From contig NZ_JPSY01000001.1 in NCBI RefSeq assembly GCF_000763375.1, forward strand, positions 2,135,628 to 2,199,627: DNA of 64,000 nt, given 5' to 3'. The notes beneath the pieces were generated by a model. The model was given only the letters and a program-made list of their open reading frames with translations. It had not been told where the DNA came from and searched no databases. Shown piece by piece: positions 54,080 through 63,501 of the stretch (within the stretch, counting starts at the first letter, position 1; every line of letters begins with the position of its first letter). This DNA comes from Microbacterium profundi. Lineage in GTDB: Bacteria > Actinomycetota > Actinomycetes > Actinomycetales > Microbacteriaceae. The position numbers and the translations under genes are program-made.

Positions 54080-54787
54080 ATGAAGGTCGAACGAGTGTCA
54101 CGCACGCAGTCGGTCGTGAACGGGCTGCTCGACGAGATCATCGCCGGGCGGCTCGTCGCGGGGGAGACCCTTCCTGCGGAGGCCGATCTCGCCGCGCTGC
54201 TCGGCGTCTCGAGGCTCACCCTGCGCGAGGGCGTGCGGCTGCTGCAGGCGCAGGGTGTCATCGTCGCCGTGCCGGGCAGTCGCCACCGTGTCGCGCCCGT
54301 CGACGAGTGGACCGGGCTCGAAGCGGTCGTGCAGTTCGCGCGCAGCGGAGGAGCGCGCAGGCGTTCGTCACTCGACCTGATCGACATGCGCGTCATGTTC
54401 GAGACCGGGGCTGCCGAGCTCGCCGCCCCTCGGTGCACCGATGAGCACATCGCGCAGCTCGAGTCGATGCTCGCGCTGATGCGCGCGGCGCACGACAACG
54501 GCGATGTTCCAGGCTTCGTGGAAGCCGACCTCGCATTCCACGATGTGATCTTCGCTGCGGCGGACAATCGTATCCTCGTCGCATCCGTGCGCCCGCTCAC
54601 GACGATGCTGCAGGACTCGCGCACCGAGACGAGTTCGGTGCGCGACATCCGCGAGCACGCGATCGCCGAGCATGCGGCGGTGCTCGAGGCGATGCGCACG
54701 CGTTCTGCGGATGCCGCGCGCGAGGCCATGGCCAGTCACATGCGCCAGACGCGCGACGACCTGCTGCAATACGTGCTGGGCGAGTAG
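54080..54787 (+). CDS. GntR/FadR-family transcriptional regulator
   Basis: 235 residues. N-terminal winged helix LVAGETLPAEADLAALLGVS and RLTLREGVRLLQAQGVI; C-terminal FCD ligand domain with MFETGAAELAAPR, HDVIFAAADNRIL and HAAVLEAMRTR. ATG 54080 with leaderless -10. The likely operator is the palindrome at 54828-54847 upstream of the kinase gene. It controls the four-carbon-acid-sugar cluster, so its ligand may be a sugar acid. Confidence 0.93.
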   Translation: MKVERVSRTQSVVNGLLDEIIAGRLVAGETLPAEADLAALLGVSRLTLREGVRLLQAQGVIVAVPGSRHRVAPVDEWTGLEAVVQFARSGGARRRSSLDLIDMRVMFETGAAELAAPRCTDEHIAQLESMLALMRAAHDNGDVPGFVEADLAFHDVIFAAADNRILVASVRPLTTMLQDSRTETSSVRDIREHAIAEHAAVLEAMRTRSADAAREAMASHMRQTRDDLLQYVLGE

Positions 54788-54798
54788 AAGTCGCGATT

Positions 54799-54847
54799 TT
54801 GTGGATGAGCGAACGAGGCGTACGCTCGTTATCTGATATCGGATAAC
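54799..54847 (+). promoter_or_regulatory. promoter and operator of the four-carbon-acid-sugar operon
   Basis: TTGTGG (54799-54804), 16-nt spacer, TACGCT (54821-54826), then GTTATCTGATATCGGATAAC (54828-54847), a 20-bp palindrome with one mismatched pair, just after the -10. Repressor binding there would block initiation. Confidence 0.6.
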
Positions 54848-54899
54848 GTGCGGAACATCGCGCAGATCCGCAGCAGAACCTCTGAACGAAGGAGTTCCC

Positions 54900-56303
54900 A
54901 TGCACGTCGACGCGCTTCTCGCCCCTCTGCCGGAGCCCTTCGAGGTCGCGGCGGTCGAAGTCCGCGCGGCGCTGGACCCGCAGGGGGTGCTCGTCGTCCT
55001 GGACGACGATCCCACCGGAACGCAGTCGGTCTCCGGCCTCCCGGTGCTCACCCGCTGGGAGCACGAGGACCTCGCCGGCGCATTCTCCACCGGAGCTCCG
55101 GCTGTCTACGTGCTGACGAACACCCGATCGCTCGATGAGGAGACCGCCGCCGCGCGCAACCGCGAGATCGTCGCTGTCGCCCTGGCCGCAGCATCCGAGG
55201 CCGGCCGTCGTGTGACGTTCGTCTCGCGGAGCGACTCGACCCTCCGCGGCCACTTCCCGCTCGAGACCGACGTCCTCATGCAGGAGATCGTCGCGCACGG
55301 AGGTATGGCCCCCGACCTCGTCCTGATCGTCCCCGCCTTCCCTGATGCCGGTCGTATCACTGTGGACTCCGTGCACTACTGGGTCACCGACGGCGAAGCG
55401 ACGCCGGTCGGAGAGACTCCGTTCGCACAGGACGCCACGTTCGGATTCGCCTCGTCGGACCTGCGGAAGTGGGTCGCCGAGAAGACCGAGGGCCGCATCG
55501 CCGCCGATCAGGTGGCCGCCCTCACGATCGACGTCATCCGCTCTGGCGTCGATCGCGTGGTGTCCTTCCTCCGCGACGTGCCCGCAGGCTCGGTCGTCGT
55601 GGTCGACGTCGTCGAAGAGACCGACATGCGAGTCGTCGCGCTGGCGCTGCACCGCATGCGCGATCGTGAAGTGCTGCTGCGTGTGGGCCCGCCCTACGTG
55701 CGCGCGCACATCGGGCAGGACATCGCCGAGCCCGTCGTCGCCGAGGACATCCCGTTCGCCTACGACCGCGGCGGACTCGTCGTCGTCGGCAGCCACGTGC
55801 CGCTCACCACCGAGCAGCTCGCCGAACTGCGACGGCAGCGACCCGACACCGTCACGATCGAACTCGACGTGCGTCAGCTGATCGACCAGCGCCGCGATGC
55901 CCACCTCGACGCTCAGGCGGATGCCGTCGCCGACGCGCTCGCGACCGGCACGGTCATCGTGCACACCACGCGGGAGCTCGTCACGGGCGCCGACGGCGAC
56001 GAGAGCCTCGACATCGCCCGGAAGGTCTCCAGCGGAGTCGTCGAGCTGGTGCGCCGCGTCCTCGCGATCGCGCCACCGCGGTTCGTGATCGCGAAGGGCG
56101 GCATCACCTCGAGTGATGTTGCGAGCGAAGCGCTCGAGATCAGCCGCGCCACTGTGCTCGGCCCGATGCTCCCCGGCATCGTCTCACTGTGGCAGCCGGA
56201 GACCGGCCCCGCGGTCGGCATCCCCTACATCGTCTTCGCCGGCAACGTCGGCGACACGGATTCGCTGGCACGCGTCGTCTCGACGCTCGCCGACGCCAAC
56301 TGA
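54900..56303 (+). CDS. four-carbon acid sugar kinase family (DUF1537/OtnK-like)
   Basis: 467 residues. N-terminal VLVVLDDDPTGTQSVSGLPV, VSRSDSTLRGHFPLE and LIVPAFPDAGRITVDS; C-terminal VIAKGGITSSDVASEALEIS and FAGNVGDTDSLARVV, the standard DUF1537 kinase two-domain layout. Members phosphorylate 3-oxo-tetronates, erythronate or threonate. ATG 54900 with AACGAAGGAGTTCCC upstream. Followed by a threonate-dehydrogenase-like gene, 12 nt on. Confidence 0.93.
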   Translation: MHVDALLAPLPEPFEVAAVEVRAALDPQGVLVVLDDDPTGTQSVSGLPVLTRWEHEDLAGAFSTGAPAVYVLTNTRSLDEETAAARNREIVAVALAAASEAGRRVTFVSRSDSTLRGHFPLETDVLMQEIVAHGGMAPDLVLIVPAFPDAGRITVDSVHYWVTDGEATPVGETPFAQDATFGFASSDLRKWVAEKTEGRIAADQVAALTIDVIRSGVDRVVSFLRDVPAGSVVVVDVVEETDMRVVALALHRMRDREVLLRVGPPYVRAHIGQDIAEPVVAEDIPFAYDRGGLVVVGSHVPLTTEQLAELRRQRPDTVTIELDVRQLIDQRRDAHLDAQADAVADALATGTVIVHTTRELVTGADGDESLDIARKVSSGVVELVRRVLAIAPPRFVIAKGGITSSDVASEALEISRATVLGPMLPGIVSLWQPETGPAVGIPYIVFAGNVGDTDSLARVVSTLADAN

Positions 56304-56315
56304 AAGGAAGAGAAG

Positions 56316-57206
56316 ATGACCTCCACCGTCGCCGTCATCGGTCTGGGAGCCATGGGCCTCCCGATGGCCACCCGCCTCGCCGAGCGCTTCGAGGTGCGCG
56401 GCTTCGACATCGCCGCAGAGCGCATCGCACTGGCCGCTGAGAAGGGCGTCACGCCGGCGGATTCCGCCGCGGATGCCGTCGCCGATGCCCAGGCCGTACT
56501 CGTGGCCGTGCGCACCGGGGAGCAGCTGAACGGGCTGCTGTTCGGCAAGACCGGCCTCGCGTCGCACCTGGCAGACGGCGCGGTCGTCATCCTCACCAGC
56601 ACGGTGGGTACCGACGGCATCGCCGACATCGCCGCCAGGCTCGCCGAGCACGGCGCCCAACTGGTCGACGCGCCGTTGTCCGGAGGGCCGGTGCGCGCCG
56701 GCGAGGGCGATCTGCTGATCGTCGTCGGCGCGACCGCGACGGCGCTGGAGATCGCACGGCCCGTGCTCGAACAGCTCGCCTCCACGTTGTCGATCGTGGG
56801 CGACAAGCCCGGCGACGGCCAGGCACTGAAGACCGTCAACCAGCTGCTGTGCGGCGTGCACATCGCCGCCGCTGCAGAGGCACTGGCACTCGCAGACGCC
56901 CTCGGCCTCGACCGTGAGAAGACGCTCGAAGCGCTCACGGCGGGCGCTGCCAACTCGTTCATGCTCGGCAACCGCGGACCTCGTGCCCTGCAGGCCTACG
57001 ACGAGGACGGCGCCGAGGTGCTCAGCCGCCTCGACATCTTCGTCAAGGACCTGGGCATCGTCGGCGACGCGGCCCGTGCCGCCCACCTCTCGACTCCGGT
57101 CGCGAACGCAGCGGAGCAGCTGTTCCTGCTCGGCGAGGCCCAGGGCCTCGGCGCGCACGACGACTCCGCGGTGATCCGCGTGATCGCACCTGAACGACGC
57201 TCCTGA
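56316..57206 (+). CDS. L-threonate-dehydrogenase-like oxidoreductase
   Basis: 296 residues, 3-hydroxyisobutyrate dehydrogenase superfamily. Rossmann VAVIGLGAMGLPMATRLAE, substrate motif VDAPLSGGPVRAGEGDLLIV, and catalytic Lys172 in GDGQALKTVNQLLCG. In four-carbon acid sugar pathways the LtnD member oxidises L-threonate to 2-oxo-tetronate. ATG with AAAGGAAGAGAAG upstream. It sits between the kinase and the GntP permease, consistent with one operon. Confidence 0.92.
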   Translation: MTSTVAVIGLGAMGLPMATRLAERFEVRGFDIAAERIALAAEKGVTPADSAADAVADAQAVLVAVRTGEQLNGLLFGKTGLASHLADGAVVILTSTVGTDGIADIAARLAEHGAQLVDAPLSGGPVRAGEGDLLIVVGATATALEIARPVLEQLASTLSIVGDKPGDGQALKTVNQLLCGVHIAAAAEALALADALGLDREKTLEALTAGAANSFMLGNRGPRALQAYDEDGAEVLSRLDIFVKDLGIVGDAARAAHLSTPVANAAEQLFLLGEAQGLGAHDDSAVIRVIAPERRS

Positions 57207-57272
57207 CCCGATCCCAGACCGACCCCCACTCGGTGCGCATGAGCGCGCCCGAACACTGAAAGAAGAGATCCA

Positions 57273-58697
57273 GTGACGCTCCCTCTTCCCGCCTTGATCG
57301 CGATCGGAATCGCAGGCCTCGCCCTGCTGCTCCTGCTGATCATCCGCTTCAAGATGCAGGCCTTCTACGCCCTGATCCTCGTCTCGATCGTCGTCGGCCT
57401 CGCAGCCGGCCTCCCGATGACGAACATCACGGCGGATGACGGCACCGTCGAACGACTCGGCATCATCCAGGCGATCATCGCCGGTGTCGGCGGAACCCTC
57501 GGTTCCGTCGCGGTGCTCGTCGCCCTCGGCTCGATGCTCGGCAAGATCATCGAGCTCTCCGGCGGTGCGGATTCTCTCGCCGGGAAGTTCACCAAGTGGC
57601 TCGGCCCGAAGCGGGTCGGCATCGCCCTGGTGATCGCGGCGGCCATCCTCGCGATCCCGGTGTTCTTCGATGCCGGCTTCATCATCCTCGTGCCGATCAT
57701 CTTCGCGTTCTCGAAGGTCGCCGGCCTCAACCCGATCAAGTTCGGGCTCCCCGTCGCAGGCATCATGCTCGCGGTGCACGTCGCCGTCCCGCCGCACCCC
57801 GGTATCGTCGGCGGTGCGACGATCCTCGGCGCCGACATCGGCTGGGTCACGATCTTCGCGCTGCTGGTGTCGATCCCGCTCGCGGCCCTGTCGTTCTGGG
57901 TGGGCAAGCTGATCAACCGTCGCGAGTTCGCGATGATCGAGGCGACGAAGGAGATGTTCGAGAACTTCGGTGACGACCAGCCCTCCGCGAACGCAGGCCT
58001 TCGCGACGGCGAGAAGGCGCCGAGCGCCTTCACGGTGCTCGGCCTGATCCTGCTGCCGCTCGTCCTCATCATGCTCGGCACCGCCGTGGCCCCGACGTTC
58101 GAGGCAGGCAGCTTCTGGAACAGCTTCCTGTCGATGATCGGTCAGCCGATCTTCGCGCTCATGGTCGCGATCGCCGCCGCGATGTTCTTCCTCGGCGTGC
58201 GCCGCGGATGGTCGGCTGCAAAGCTCGGTGAGGTCATGGAGTCTGCCCTGCCCGCCGCAGCCGTCATCATCCTCGTCACGGGTGCCGGTGGCGCGTTCGG
58301 CAAGATCCTGACCGAGACCGGCATCGGCGGCGCCGTCGCCGAGGTGCTCGCGGGATCCGGCATGCCGCTGCTGCTCGCCGCGTTCCTCATCTCGCTGATC
58401 ATGCGCGCCGCGCAGGGATCGGCCACCGTGGCGATCACGACCACGGCGGGGCTGCTGCTGCCCTCGGTCGCGGTGCTCGGCCTCGACACGATCCACATCG
58501 CCCTCGTCGCGGTCGCGATCGGCTACGGCGCCCTCGGGCTCAGCCACGTCAACGATTCCGGGTTCTGGGTAGTCACCCGCTACCTCGGCCTCTCGGTGAA
58601 GGATGGCCTTCGTACCTGGACGCCGCTGACCACGGTCCTCGGCGTGGCCGGGTTCCTCCTCACCTGGATCCTGTACGCGGCGATCCCGATCAGCTGA
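57273..58697 (+). CDS. GntP-family sugar-acid permease
   Basis: 474 residues, about 12 membrane helices. Features include LINRREFAMIEATKEMFENF, AVHVAVPPHPGIVGGATILG and GYGALGLSHVNDSGFWVVTR, typical of GntP permeases for gluconate and related aldonates. The neighbours suggest threonate, erythronate or a similar four-carbon acid. GTG start with AAAGAAGAGATCC upstream, 66 nt after the dehydrogenase. Followed by a strong terminator. Confidence 0.94.
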   Translation: MTLPLPALIAIGIAGLALLLLLIIRFKMQAFYALILVSIVVGLAAGLPMTNITADDGTVERLGIIQAIIAGVGGTLGSVAVLVALGSMLGKIIELSGGADSLAGKFTKWLGPKRVGIALVIAAAILAIPVFFDAGFIILVPIIFAFSKVAGLNPIKFGLPVAGIMLAVHVAVPPHPGIVGGATILGADIGWVTIFALLVSIPLAALSFWVGKLINRREFAMIEATKEMFENFGDDQPSANAGLRDGEKAPSAFTVLGLILLPLVLIMLGTAVAPTFEAGSFWNSFLSMIGQPIFALMVAIAAAMFFLGVRRGWSAAKLGEVMESALPAAAVIILVTGAGGAFGKILTETGIGGAVAEVLAGSGMPLLLAAFLISLIMRAAQGSATVAITTTAGLLLPSVAVLGLDTIHIALVAVAIGYGALGLSHVNDSGFWVVTRYLGLSVKDGLRTWTPLTTVLGVAGFLLTWILYAAIPIS

Positions 58698-58703
58698 TCC
58701 CGC

Positions 58704-58747
58704 GAGAGCCCTCGGCATCCACCTTCTGGGAGACGCCGGGGGCTCTC
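58704..58747 (+). terminator. terminator after the GntP permease
   Basis: GAGAGCCCTCGGC (58704-58716) pairs with GCCGGGGGCTCTC (58735-58747) with one T-G wobble, 6 nt after the stop. Confidence 0.8.
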
Positions 58748-58764
58748 GCCCTTCGATGAGCGGG

Positions 58765-58770
58765 TAGCCT
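58765..58770 (+). promoter_or_regulatory. -10 element of a leaderless promoter
   Basis: TAGCCT ends 6 nt before the ATG at 58777. Confidence 0.5.
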
Positions 58771-58776
58771 CGGGGC

Positions 58777-60501
58777 ATGGTCACCGTCGCTGAGAACATG
58801 GTCCGCACGCTTCGAGCCAACGGCATCGATCGCGTCTACGGCATTCCGGGGGATTCGCTCAACGGGTTCACCGATGCGCTGCGCAAAGACGGCACGATCC
58901 GCTGGCTGCACGTGCGCCATGAGGAATCCGCGGCCTTCGCCGCTGCCGCCGACGCGGCGATCACCGGCGACCTCGCCGTCGTCGCCGGCTCCTGCGGTCC
59001 GGGCAACCTGCACCTGATCAACGGCCTGTTCGACGCCAACCGCTCCCGCGTTCCCGTCCTGGCTGTCGCGGCGCATATCCCGACCAGCGAGATCGGCACG
59101 GGGTACTTCCAGGAGACGCACCCGCAGGAGCTGTTCCGCGAGTGCAGCGTCTACGTCGAGTACGTGGCCGACCCCGTGCAGATGCCCCGCATCCTCGAGA
59201 TCGCGATGCGCGAGGCCATCGAGAAGCGCGGGGTCGCGGTGGTCGTGATCCCTGGCGAAGTCGCGCTCGCCGACGTCGCCGTCGATCGTGCCGTCGTCAT
59301 CGAGCGCGCCCACCCGGTGATCGTTCCGAACCCGAGCGAGCTCGAGAAGGCCGCAGAGCTGCTGAACGCGGCGCGGCGCGTGACGATCCTCGCCGGTGCC
59401 GGCGTCGAGGGAGCGCATGACGAGGTCGTCGCTCTCGCCGACCGCCTCGGCGCACCCATTGTGCATGCCCTCCGCGGCAAGGAGCACATCGAGTACGACA
59501 ACCCGTTCGACGTCGGCATGACCGGGCTGCTCGGCTTCGCCTCCGGCTATCGGGCGATGGAATCCGCGGACACGCTGCTGGTGCTGGGTTCGGATTTCCC
59601 ATATGCCCAGTTCTACCCGGAGGACGCGACCACGATCCAGGTCGACATCCGCGGCTCGCAGCTCGGCAGACGGCATCCACTCGACCTGGGTCTCGTCGGC
59701 GACGTCAAGGACACGGCAGAGGCCCTGCTCCCGCGGATCGCCGAGAAGTCGGATCGCTCGCATCTCGACGACGCCGTCGCGCACTATCGGAAGACGCGGG
59801 CGAAGCTCGACGAGCTGGCCGTTCCCACGAAGGGCAAGAAGCCGATCCACCCGCAGTATCTCGCCAGGCTCCTCGACGAGGCGGCGAGCGAAGACGCGAT
59901 CTTCACGGCCGATGTCGGCTCGCCGACGGTGTGGGCGGCGCGTTATCTCACCATGAACGGCAGACGCCGCCTGATCGGCTCGTTCACCCACGGCTCGATG
60001 GCGAACGCGCTCATGCACGGCATCGGTGCGCAGACCGCGCAGCCGGCGCGGCAGGTGGTCGCGCTGGCGGGGGACGGGGGCCTTGCGATGATGCTGGGCG
60101 AGCTCATCACGCTCACGCAGAACCGCTTGCCGGTGAAGACGATCGTGGTGAACAACTCCTCGCTCAACTTCGTGGAACTCGAGATGAAGGCGGCAGGCTT
60201 CGTCACATACGCGACCGACCTGGAGAACCCGAACTTCGCGGCCGTCGCCGAGGCTCTCGGCATCTTCGCGCGGCGCGTGGAGCGCAGCGAGGATCTCCCG
60301 GATGCCGTGCGCGAGGTTCTCGCTCATGACGGGCCGGCGCTGCTCGACGTCGTCACAGAGCGCCAGGAGCTGTCCATGCCGCCGGCGATCACCGCCGAGC
60401 AGGTCAAGGGCTTCGCCCTCTACGCGATCCGCACCGTCATGTCGGGCAGAGGCGATGAACTGCTCGATCTCGCCAGGGCGAACTGGCGGCAGCTGTTCTG
60501 A
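58777..60501 (+). CDS. poxB: pyruvate dehydrogenase (quinone)/pyruvate oxidase
   Basis: 574 residues, ThDP-dependent. Catalytic Glu in VRHEESAAFAAAADAAITGD (E49/E50), and the ThDP motif GDGGLAMMLGELITLTQNRL with VVNNSSLNF. PoxB decarboxylates pyruvate to acetate with electrons to quinone and binds FAD and membrane. The C-terminal region ends LDLARANWRQLF. ATG 58777 with leaderless -10. The repeat-bearing hairpin 60508-60535 follows. Other ThDP oxidases are possible, but PoxB is the best fit. Confidence 0.92.
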   Translation: MVTVAENMVRTLRANGIDRVYGIPGDSLNGFTDALRKDGTIRWLHVRHEESAAFAAAADAAITGDLAVVAGSCGPGNLHLINGLFDANRSRVPVLAVAAHIPTSEIGTGYFQETHPQELFRECSVYVEYVADPVQMPRILEIAMREAIEKRGVAVVVIPGEVALADVAVDRAVVIERAHPVIVPNPSELEKAAELLNAARRVTILAGAGVEGAHDEVVALADRLGAPIVHALRGKEHIEYDNPFDVGMTGLLGFASGYRAMESADTLLVLGSDFPYAQFYPEDATTIQVDIRGSQLGRRHPLDLGLVGDVKDTAEALLPRIAEKSDRSHLDDAVAHYRKTRAKLDELAVPTKGKKPIHPQYLARLLDEAASEDAIFTADVGSPTVWAARYLTMNGRRRLIGSFTHGSMANALMHGIGAQTAQPARQVVALAGDGGLAMMLGELITLTQNRLPVKTIVVNNSSLNFVELEMKAAGFVTYATDLENPNFAAVAEALGIFARRVERSEDLPDAVREVLAHDGPALLDVVTERQELSMPPAITAEQVKGFALYAIRTVMSGRGDELLDLARANWRQLF

Positions 60502-60507
60502 CGACGT

Positions 60508-60535
60508 GCGGCCCCTGAGCCTGTCGGAGGGCCGC
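60508..60535 (+). terminator. hairpin with CTGAGCCTGTCGG repeat, after poxB
   Basis: GCGGCCC (60508-60514) pairs with GGGCCGC (60529-60535) around CTGAGCCTGTCGGA, a copy of the dispersed repeat, 6 nt after poxB. Confidence 0.65.
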
Positions 60536-60561
60536 TGTTCGCCGGGGCGGACAGCATGCCC

Positions 60562-60567
60562 TACACT
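60562..60567 (+). promoter_or_regulatory. candidate promoter for tRNA-Trp/secE/nusG
   Basis: TACACT at 60562-60567 with a weak TTCGCC 18 nt upstream (60538-60543). The tRNA begins at 60646. Confidence 0.4.
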
Positions 60568-60645
60568 GGAGAGGCAGTTGTCTGCATTCTTTTTCCATGC
60601 CCGCGGGTGCGGATGGGATGCGGATCCAGGGGCCTCACGGTCTCT

Positions 60646-60718
<73 letters not shown>

Positions 60719-60758
60719 CGCGTCAGCGCAACGCTGACACACGAAAGGTACATTCAGG

Positions 60759-61022
60759 ATGGATCAGGACGAACCGCGCGGCGATGTCGTCGCGGCAGGC
60801 GGCGCAGCCAGTGTGAAGAAGCTCGGCTTCTTCGGCCGGATCGCGCTGTTCTTCCGTCAGGTCATCGGCGAGCTTCGCAAGGTCGTCACGCCCACGCGCA
60901 AGGAACTGTTCAAGTTCACCGGCGTCGTGCTGGTCTTCGTGGCGATCATGATGACTCTGGTCTACGGCCTGGACACCGCCTTCTCGTGGCTGACGGCTCA
61001 GGTCTTCGGGGTGCCGCAGTAA
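60759..61022 (+). CDS. secE: preprotein translocase subunit SecE
   Basis: 87 residues. FFRQVIGELRKVVTPTRKEL, then a single membrane helix TGVVLVFVAIMMTLVYGLDT near residues 53-72. Clamp subunit of SecYEG; secY is at 24913. ATG 60759, 40 nt after the tRNA and 45 nt before nusG. Confidence 0.97.
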   Translation: MDQDEPRGDVVAAGGAASVKKLGFFGRIALFFRQVIGELRKVVTPTRKELFKFTGVVLVFVAIMMTLVYGLDTAFSWLTAQVFGVPQ

Positions 61023-61067
61023 GCGTCGCCCTCGCGGCCCCGGCCGCAATGAATGGAAAGAAACAAC

Positions 61068-62096
61068 GTGTCTGAACGATATTCCGACGACGCCGACTGG
61101 GCGACAGCTGCAGAGCAGTCCAGTGAGGACGACGAGGCGCAGGAGGGCAACGTGCTCTCCGCCGAAGAGAAGTCGGCTTCGGCTGCCGAGCATGTCGCCC
61201 TGCACATCGAGGGCGACGCGGATGACTCGAACGACGAAGGCACGGAAGACATCGACATCGACGACCCGGAGGCGGACGCGATCGTGAACGACGCTCTCAA
61301 CCTGGACGAAGCGGCAGAATCCGAAGCTGCCGCTGAGGTCCTCAACGACGGAGCGGCCGAAGAGGCCGCAGATCTCGAGGCGGCTTCCGCTGACGAGGTC
61401 ACCCCTTACGACGGCCCCGACGTGAACGGCGATGAGGACGCCGTCACCGACGAGGCCGACGACGACGCGGAAGAAGACCCGTACGAGGCCTTCCGCATGG
61501 ATCTGCGCATGATGCCGGGCAAGTGGTACGTCATCCACTCCTACGCCGGTTTCGAGCGCAAGGTGAAGGCCAACATCGAGCAGCGCAAGTCGACGCTCGA
61601 GGTCGAGGACGACATCTATCAGATCGAGGTCCCGATGGAGGACGTCGTCGAGATCAAGAACGGCCAGCGCAAGATGGTCACGCGCGTCCGGATCCCCGGT
61701 TACGTGCTCGTGCGCATGGAGCTCAACGAAGACACCTGGTCGGTCGTGCGCCACACTCCCGGCGTCACGGGTTTCGTGGGCAACGCCCACAACCCGACAC
61801 CTCTGCGTTTCGAAGAGGCCTTCAACATGCTGAAGGCGCTCGTCGAGGTCAAGGATCTCCCGACCGCGAAGAACGTCCAGTCGAAGGGCGGCGTGGCTGT
61901 CGCCCGCTCGATTCCCGCCGAGGTCGACTTCGAGGTGGGCGAGACCATCACGATCAAGGAGGGCTCGTTCGCCGGCCTTCCTGGTTCGATCAGCGAGATC
62001 AAGCCTGAGAGCGGCAAGCTCACGGTGCTCGTCTCCCTCTTCGAGCGCGAGACCCCGGTCGAGTTGTCGTTCGACCAGGTCACGAAGATGAACTGA
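61068..62096 (+). CDS. nusG: transcription factor NusG with long acidic N-terminal tail
   Basis: 342 residues from GTG 61068. Residues 1-~150 are dominated by Asp, Glu and Ala and look disordered. The NGN domain starts at [20 protein letters not shown], and the C-terminal KOW domain includes [20 protein letters not shown] and [15 protein letters not shown]. It modulates elongation and couples RNA polymerase to S10. GTG with AATGGAAAGAAACAAC upstream is preferred to an in-frame ATG at 61053. Followed by a terminator, then rplK. Confidence 0.97.
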   Translation: MSERYSDDADWATAAEQSSEDDEAQEGNVLSAEEKSASAAEHVALHIEGDADDSNDEGTEDIDIDDPEADAIVNDALNLDEAAESEAAAEVLNDGAAEEAADLEAASADEVTPYDGPDVNGDEDAVTDEADDDAEEDPYEAFRMDLRMMPGKWYVIHSYAGFERKVKANIEQRKSTLEVEDDIYQIEVPMEDVVEIKNGQRKMVTRVRIPGYVLVRMELNEDTWSVVRHTPGVTGFVGNAHNPTPLRFEEAFNMLKALVEVKDLPTAKNVQSKGGVAVARSIPAEVDFEVGETITIKEGSFAGLPGSISEIKPESGKLTVLVSLFERETPVELSFDQVTKMN

Positions 62097-62112
62097 CACG
62101 AGACTGCTTCAC

Positions 62113-62147
62113 GAACGCCCCGTTCGGCTCCGGCCGGCGGGGCGTTC
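62113..62147 (+). terminator. terminator after nusG
   Basis: GAACGCCCCG (62113-62122) pairs perfectly with CGGGGCGTTC (62138-62147), 16 nt after the nusG stop. Confidence 0.8.
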
Positions 62148-62180
62148 TGCATGCGGTAGACTTGCGTGGTTTGTGCTGCG

Positions 62181-62203
62181 GTCCCTGAGCCTGTCGAAGG
62201 GCC
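62181..62203. repeat. CTGAGCCTGTCGAAG repeat in the rplK leader
   Basis: TCCCTGAGCCTGTCGAAGGG (62182-62201) lies ~90 nt upstream of rplK, downstream of a TAGACT -10-like hexamer (62157-62162). It is within the untranslated leader. Confidence 0.85.
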
Positions 62204-62289
62204 GGCGCGCGCGAACACACCACAGCCCGGAGATGCCGGGTTCGTGGGAGATCGGATGCTTCGGCATCCGTTCGATGAGAGGAAATGAA

Positions 62290-62721
62290 ATGGCACCGAA
62301 GAAGAAGGTGACCGGCCTGATCAAACTCCAGATCAACGCCGGCGCCGCCAACCCGGCTCCGCCGATCGGCCCCGCGCTGGGTCAGCACGGCGTGAACATC
62401 ATGGAGTTCTGCAAGGCGTACAACGCCGCGACCGAGTCGCAGCGCGGCAACGTCATCCCGGTGGAGATCACCGTCTACGAGGACCGCAGCTTCACGTTCA
62501 TCCTGAAGACCCCGCCTGCCGCGGAGCTCATCAAGAAGGCAGCCGGCGTTGCCAAGGGCTCGTCCACGCCGCACACGGTCAAGGTCGCGAAGATCACCAA
62601 GGACCAGGTCCGCCAGATCGCCGAGACCAAGCAGGCCGACTTGAACGCGAATGACGTCGAGGCCGCGATCTCGATCATCGCGGGCACCGCCCGTTCCATG
62701 GGCATCACGGTCGAGGGCTGA
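62290..62721 (+). CDS. rplK: 50S ribosomal protein L11
   Basis: 143 residues. [20 protein letters not shown] start, [20 protein letters not shown] and [16 protein letters not shown] end. It forms the L11 stalk base and is the target region of thiostrepton. ATG 62290 with GAGAGGAAATGA upstream; rplA follows 11 nt later. Confidence 0.99.
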
Positions 62722-62732
62722 GGAGCACAATC

Positions 62733-63419
62733 ATGACTAAGTCCAAGGCTTACAACGCTGCCGTCGCGAAGATCGAGGCAGACCGTTTCTACACTCCCAC
62801 CGAGGCTGTCGCTCTCGCGAAGGAGACCGGCTCGGCGAAGTTCGACTCGACCGTCGAGGTCGCGCTGAAGCTCGCCGTCGACCCGCGCAAGGCGGACCAG
62901 ATGGTGCGCGGCACTGTCATCCTCCCGCACGGTACCGGTAAGACCGCCCGCGTCATCGTGTTCGCCACCGGCCCCGCGGCCGAGGCAGCGATCGCCGCAG
63001 GTGCAGATGAGGTCGGCGGCGCCGAGCTCATCGAGAAGGTCGCCGCAGGCTGGACCGACTTCGACTCGGCTGTCTCGACCCCCGAGCTCATGGGACAGGT
63101 CGGTCGACTCGGCAAGGTGCTCGGCCCCCGTGGCCTGATGCCGAACCCGAAGACCGGCACGGTGACCCCGAACACGGCCAAGGCCGTCGAGGAGATCAAG
63201 GGCGGAAAGATCGAGTTCCGCGTCGACAAGCACGCCAACGTGCATTTCGTCGTCGGCAAGGCATCGTTCACCGCTGAGCAGCTCGACGAGAACATCGGCG
63301 CTGCCCTCGAGGAGATCGTCCGCCTCAAGCCGTCGAGCGCAAAGGGCCGCTACATCCAGAAGGGTGCGGTGTCGACGACGTTCGGTCCTGGCATCCCGCT
63401 GGACGTCAACGCCATCTGA
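62733..63419 (+). CDS. rplA: 50S ribosomal protein L1
   Basis: 228 residues. [20 protein letters not shown] start, [40 protein letters not shown] and [21 protein letters not shown]1 stalk protein and, in E. coli, repressor of its own operon. Its last bases run up to a very strong terminator starting at 63428. rplJ and rplL are not downstream. Confidence 0.99.
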   Translation: MTKSKAYNAAVAKIEADRFYTPTEAVALAKETGSAKFDSTVEVALKLAVDPRKADQMVRGTVILPHGTGKTARVIVFATGPAAEAAIAAGADEVGGAELIEKVAAGWTDFDSAVSTPELMGQVGRLGKVLGPRGLMPNPKTGTVTPNTAKAVEEIKGGKIEFRVDKHANVHFVVGKASFTAEQLDENIGAALEEIVRLKPSSAKGRYIQKGAVSTTFGPGIPLDVNAI

Positions 63420-63427
63420 GCATGACA

Positions 63428-63464
63428 ACGAAGGGCCTCTGTCGTCGCGACAGGGGCCCTTCGT
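63428..63464 (+). terminator. 17-bp terminator after rplA
   Basis: ACGAAGGGCCTCTGTCG (63428-63444) pairs with CGACAGGGGCCCTTCGT (63448-63464), one T-G wobble, loop TCG, 8 nt after the stop. Confidence 0.9.
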
Positions 63465-63501
63465 CGTACGTATCTGGGGCGCCGGCGCGCGGAAAACCGT
63501 A

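Noticed and set aside
56184..58826. An 880-codon minus-strand open frame opposite the LtnD/GntP genes, and similar ones opposite the 5354 gene and ribosomal genes
   Set aside because: All are opposite well-supported genes, rich in Arg/Asp/His as typical of antisense frames in GC-rich DNA, and lack RBS or promoters.
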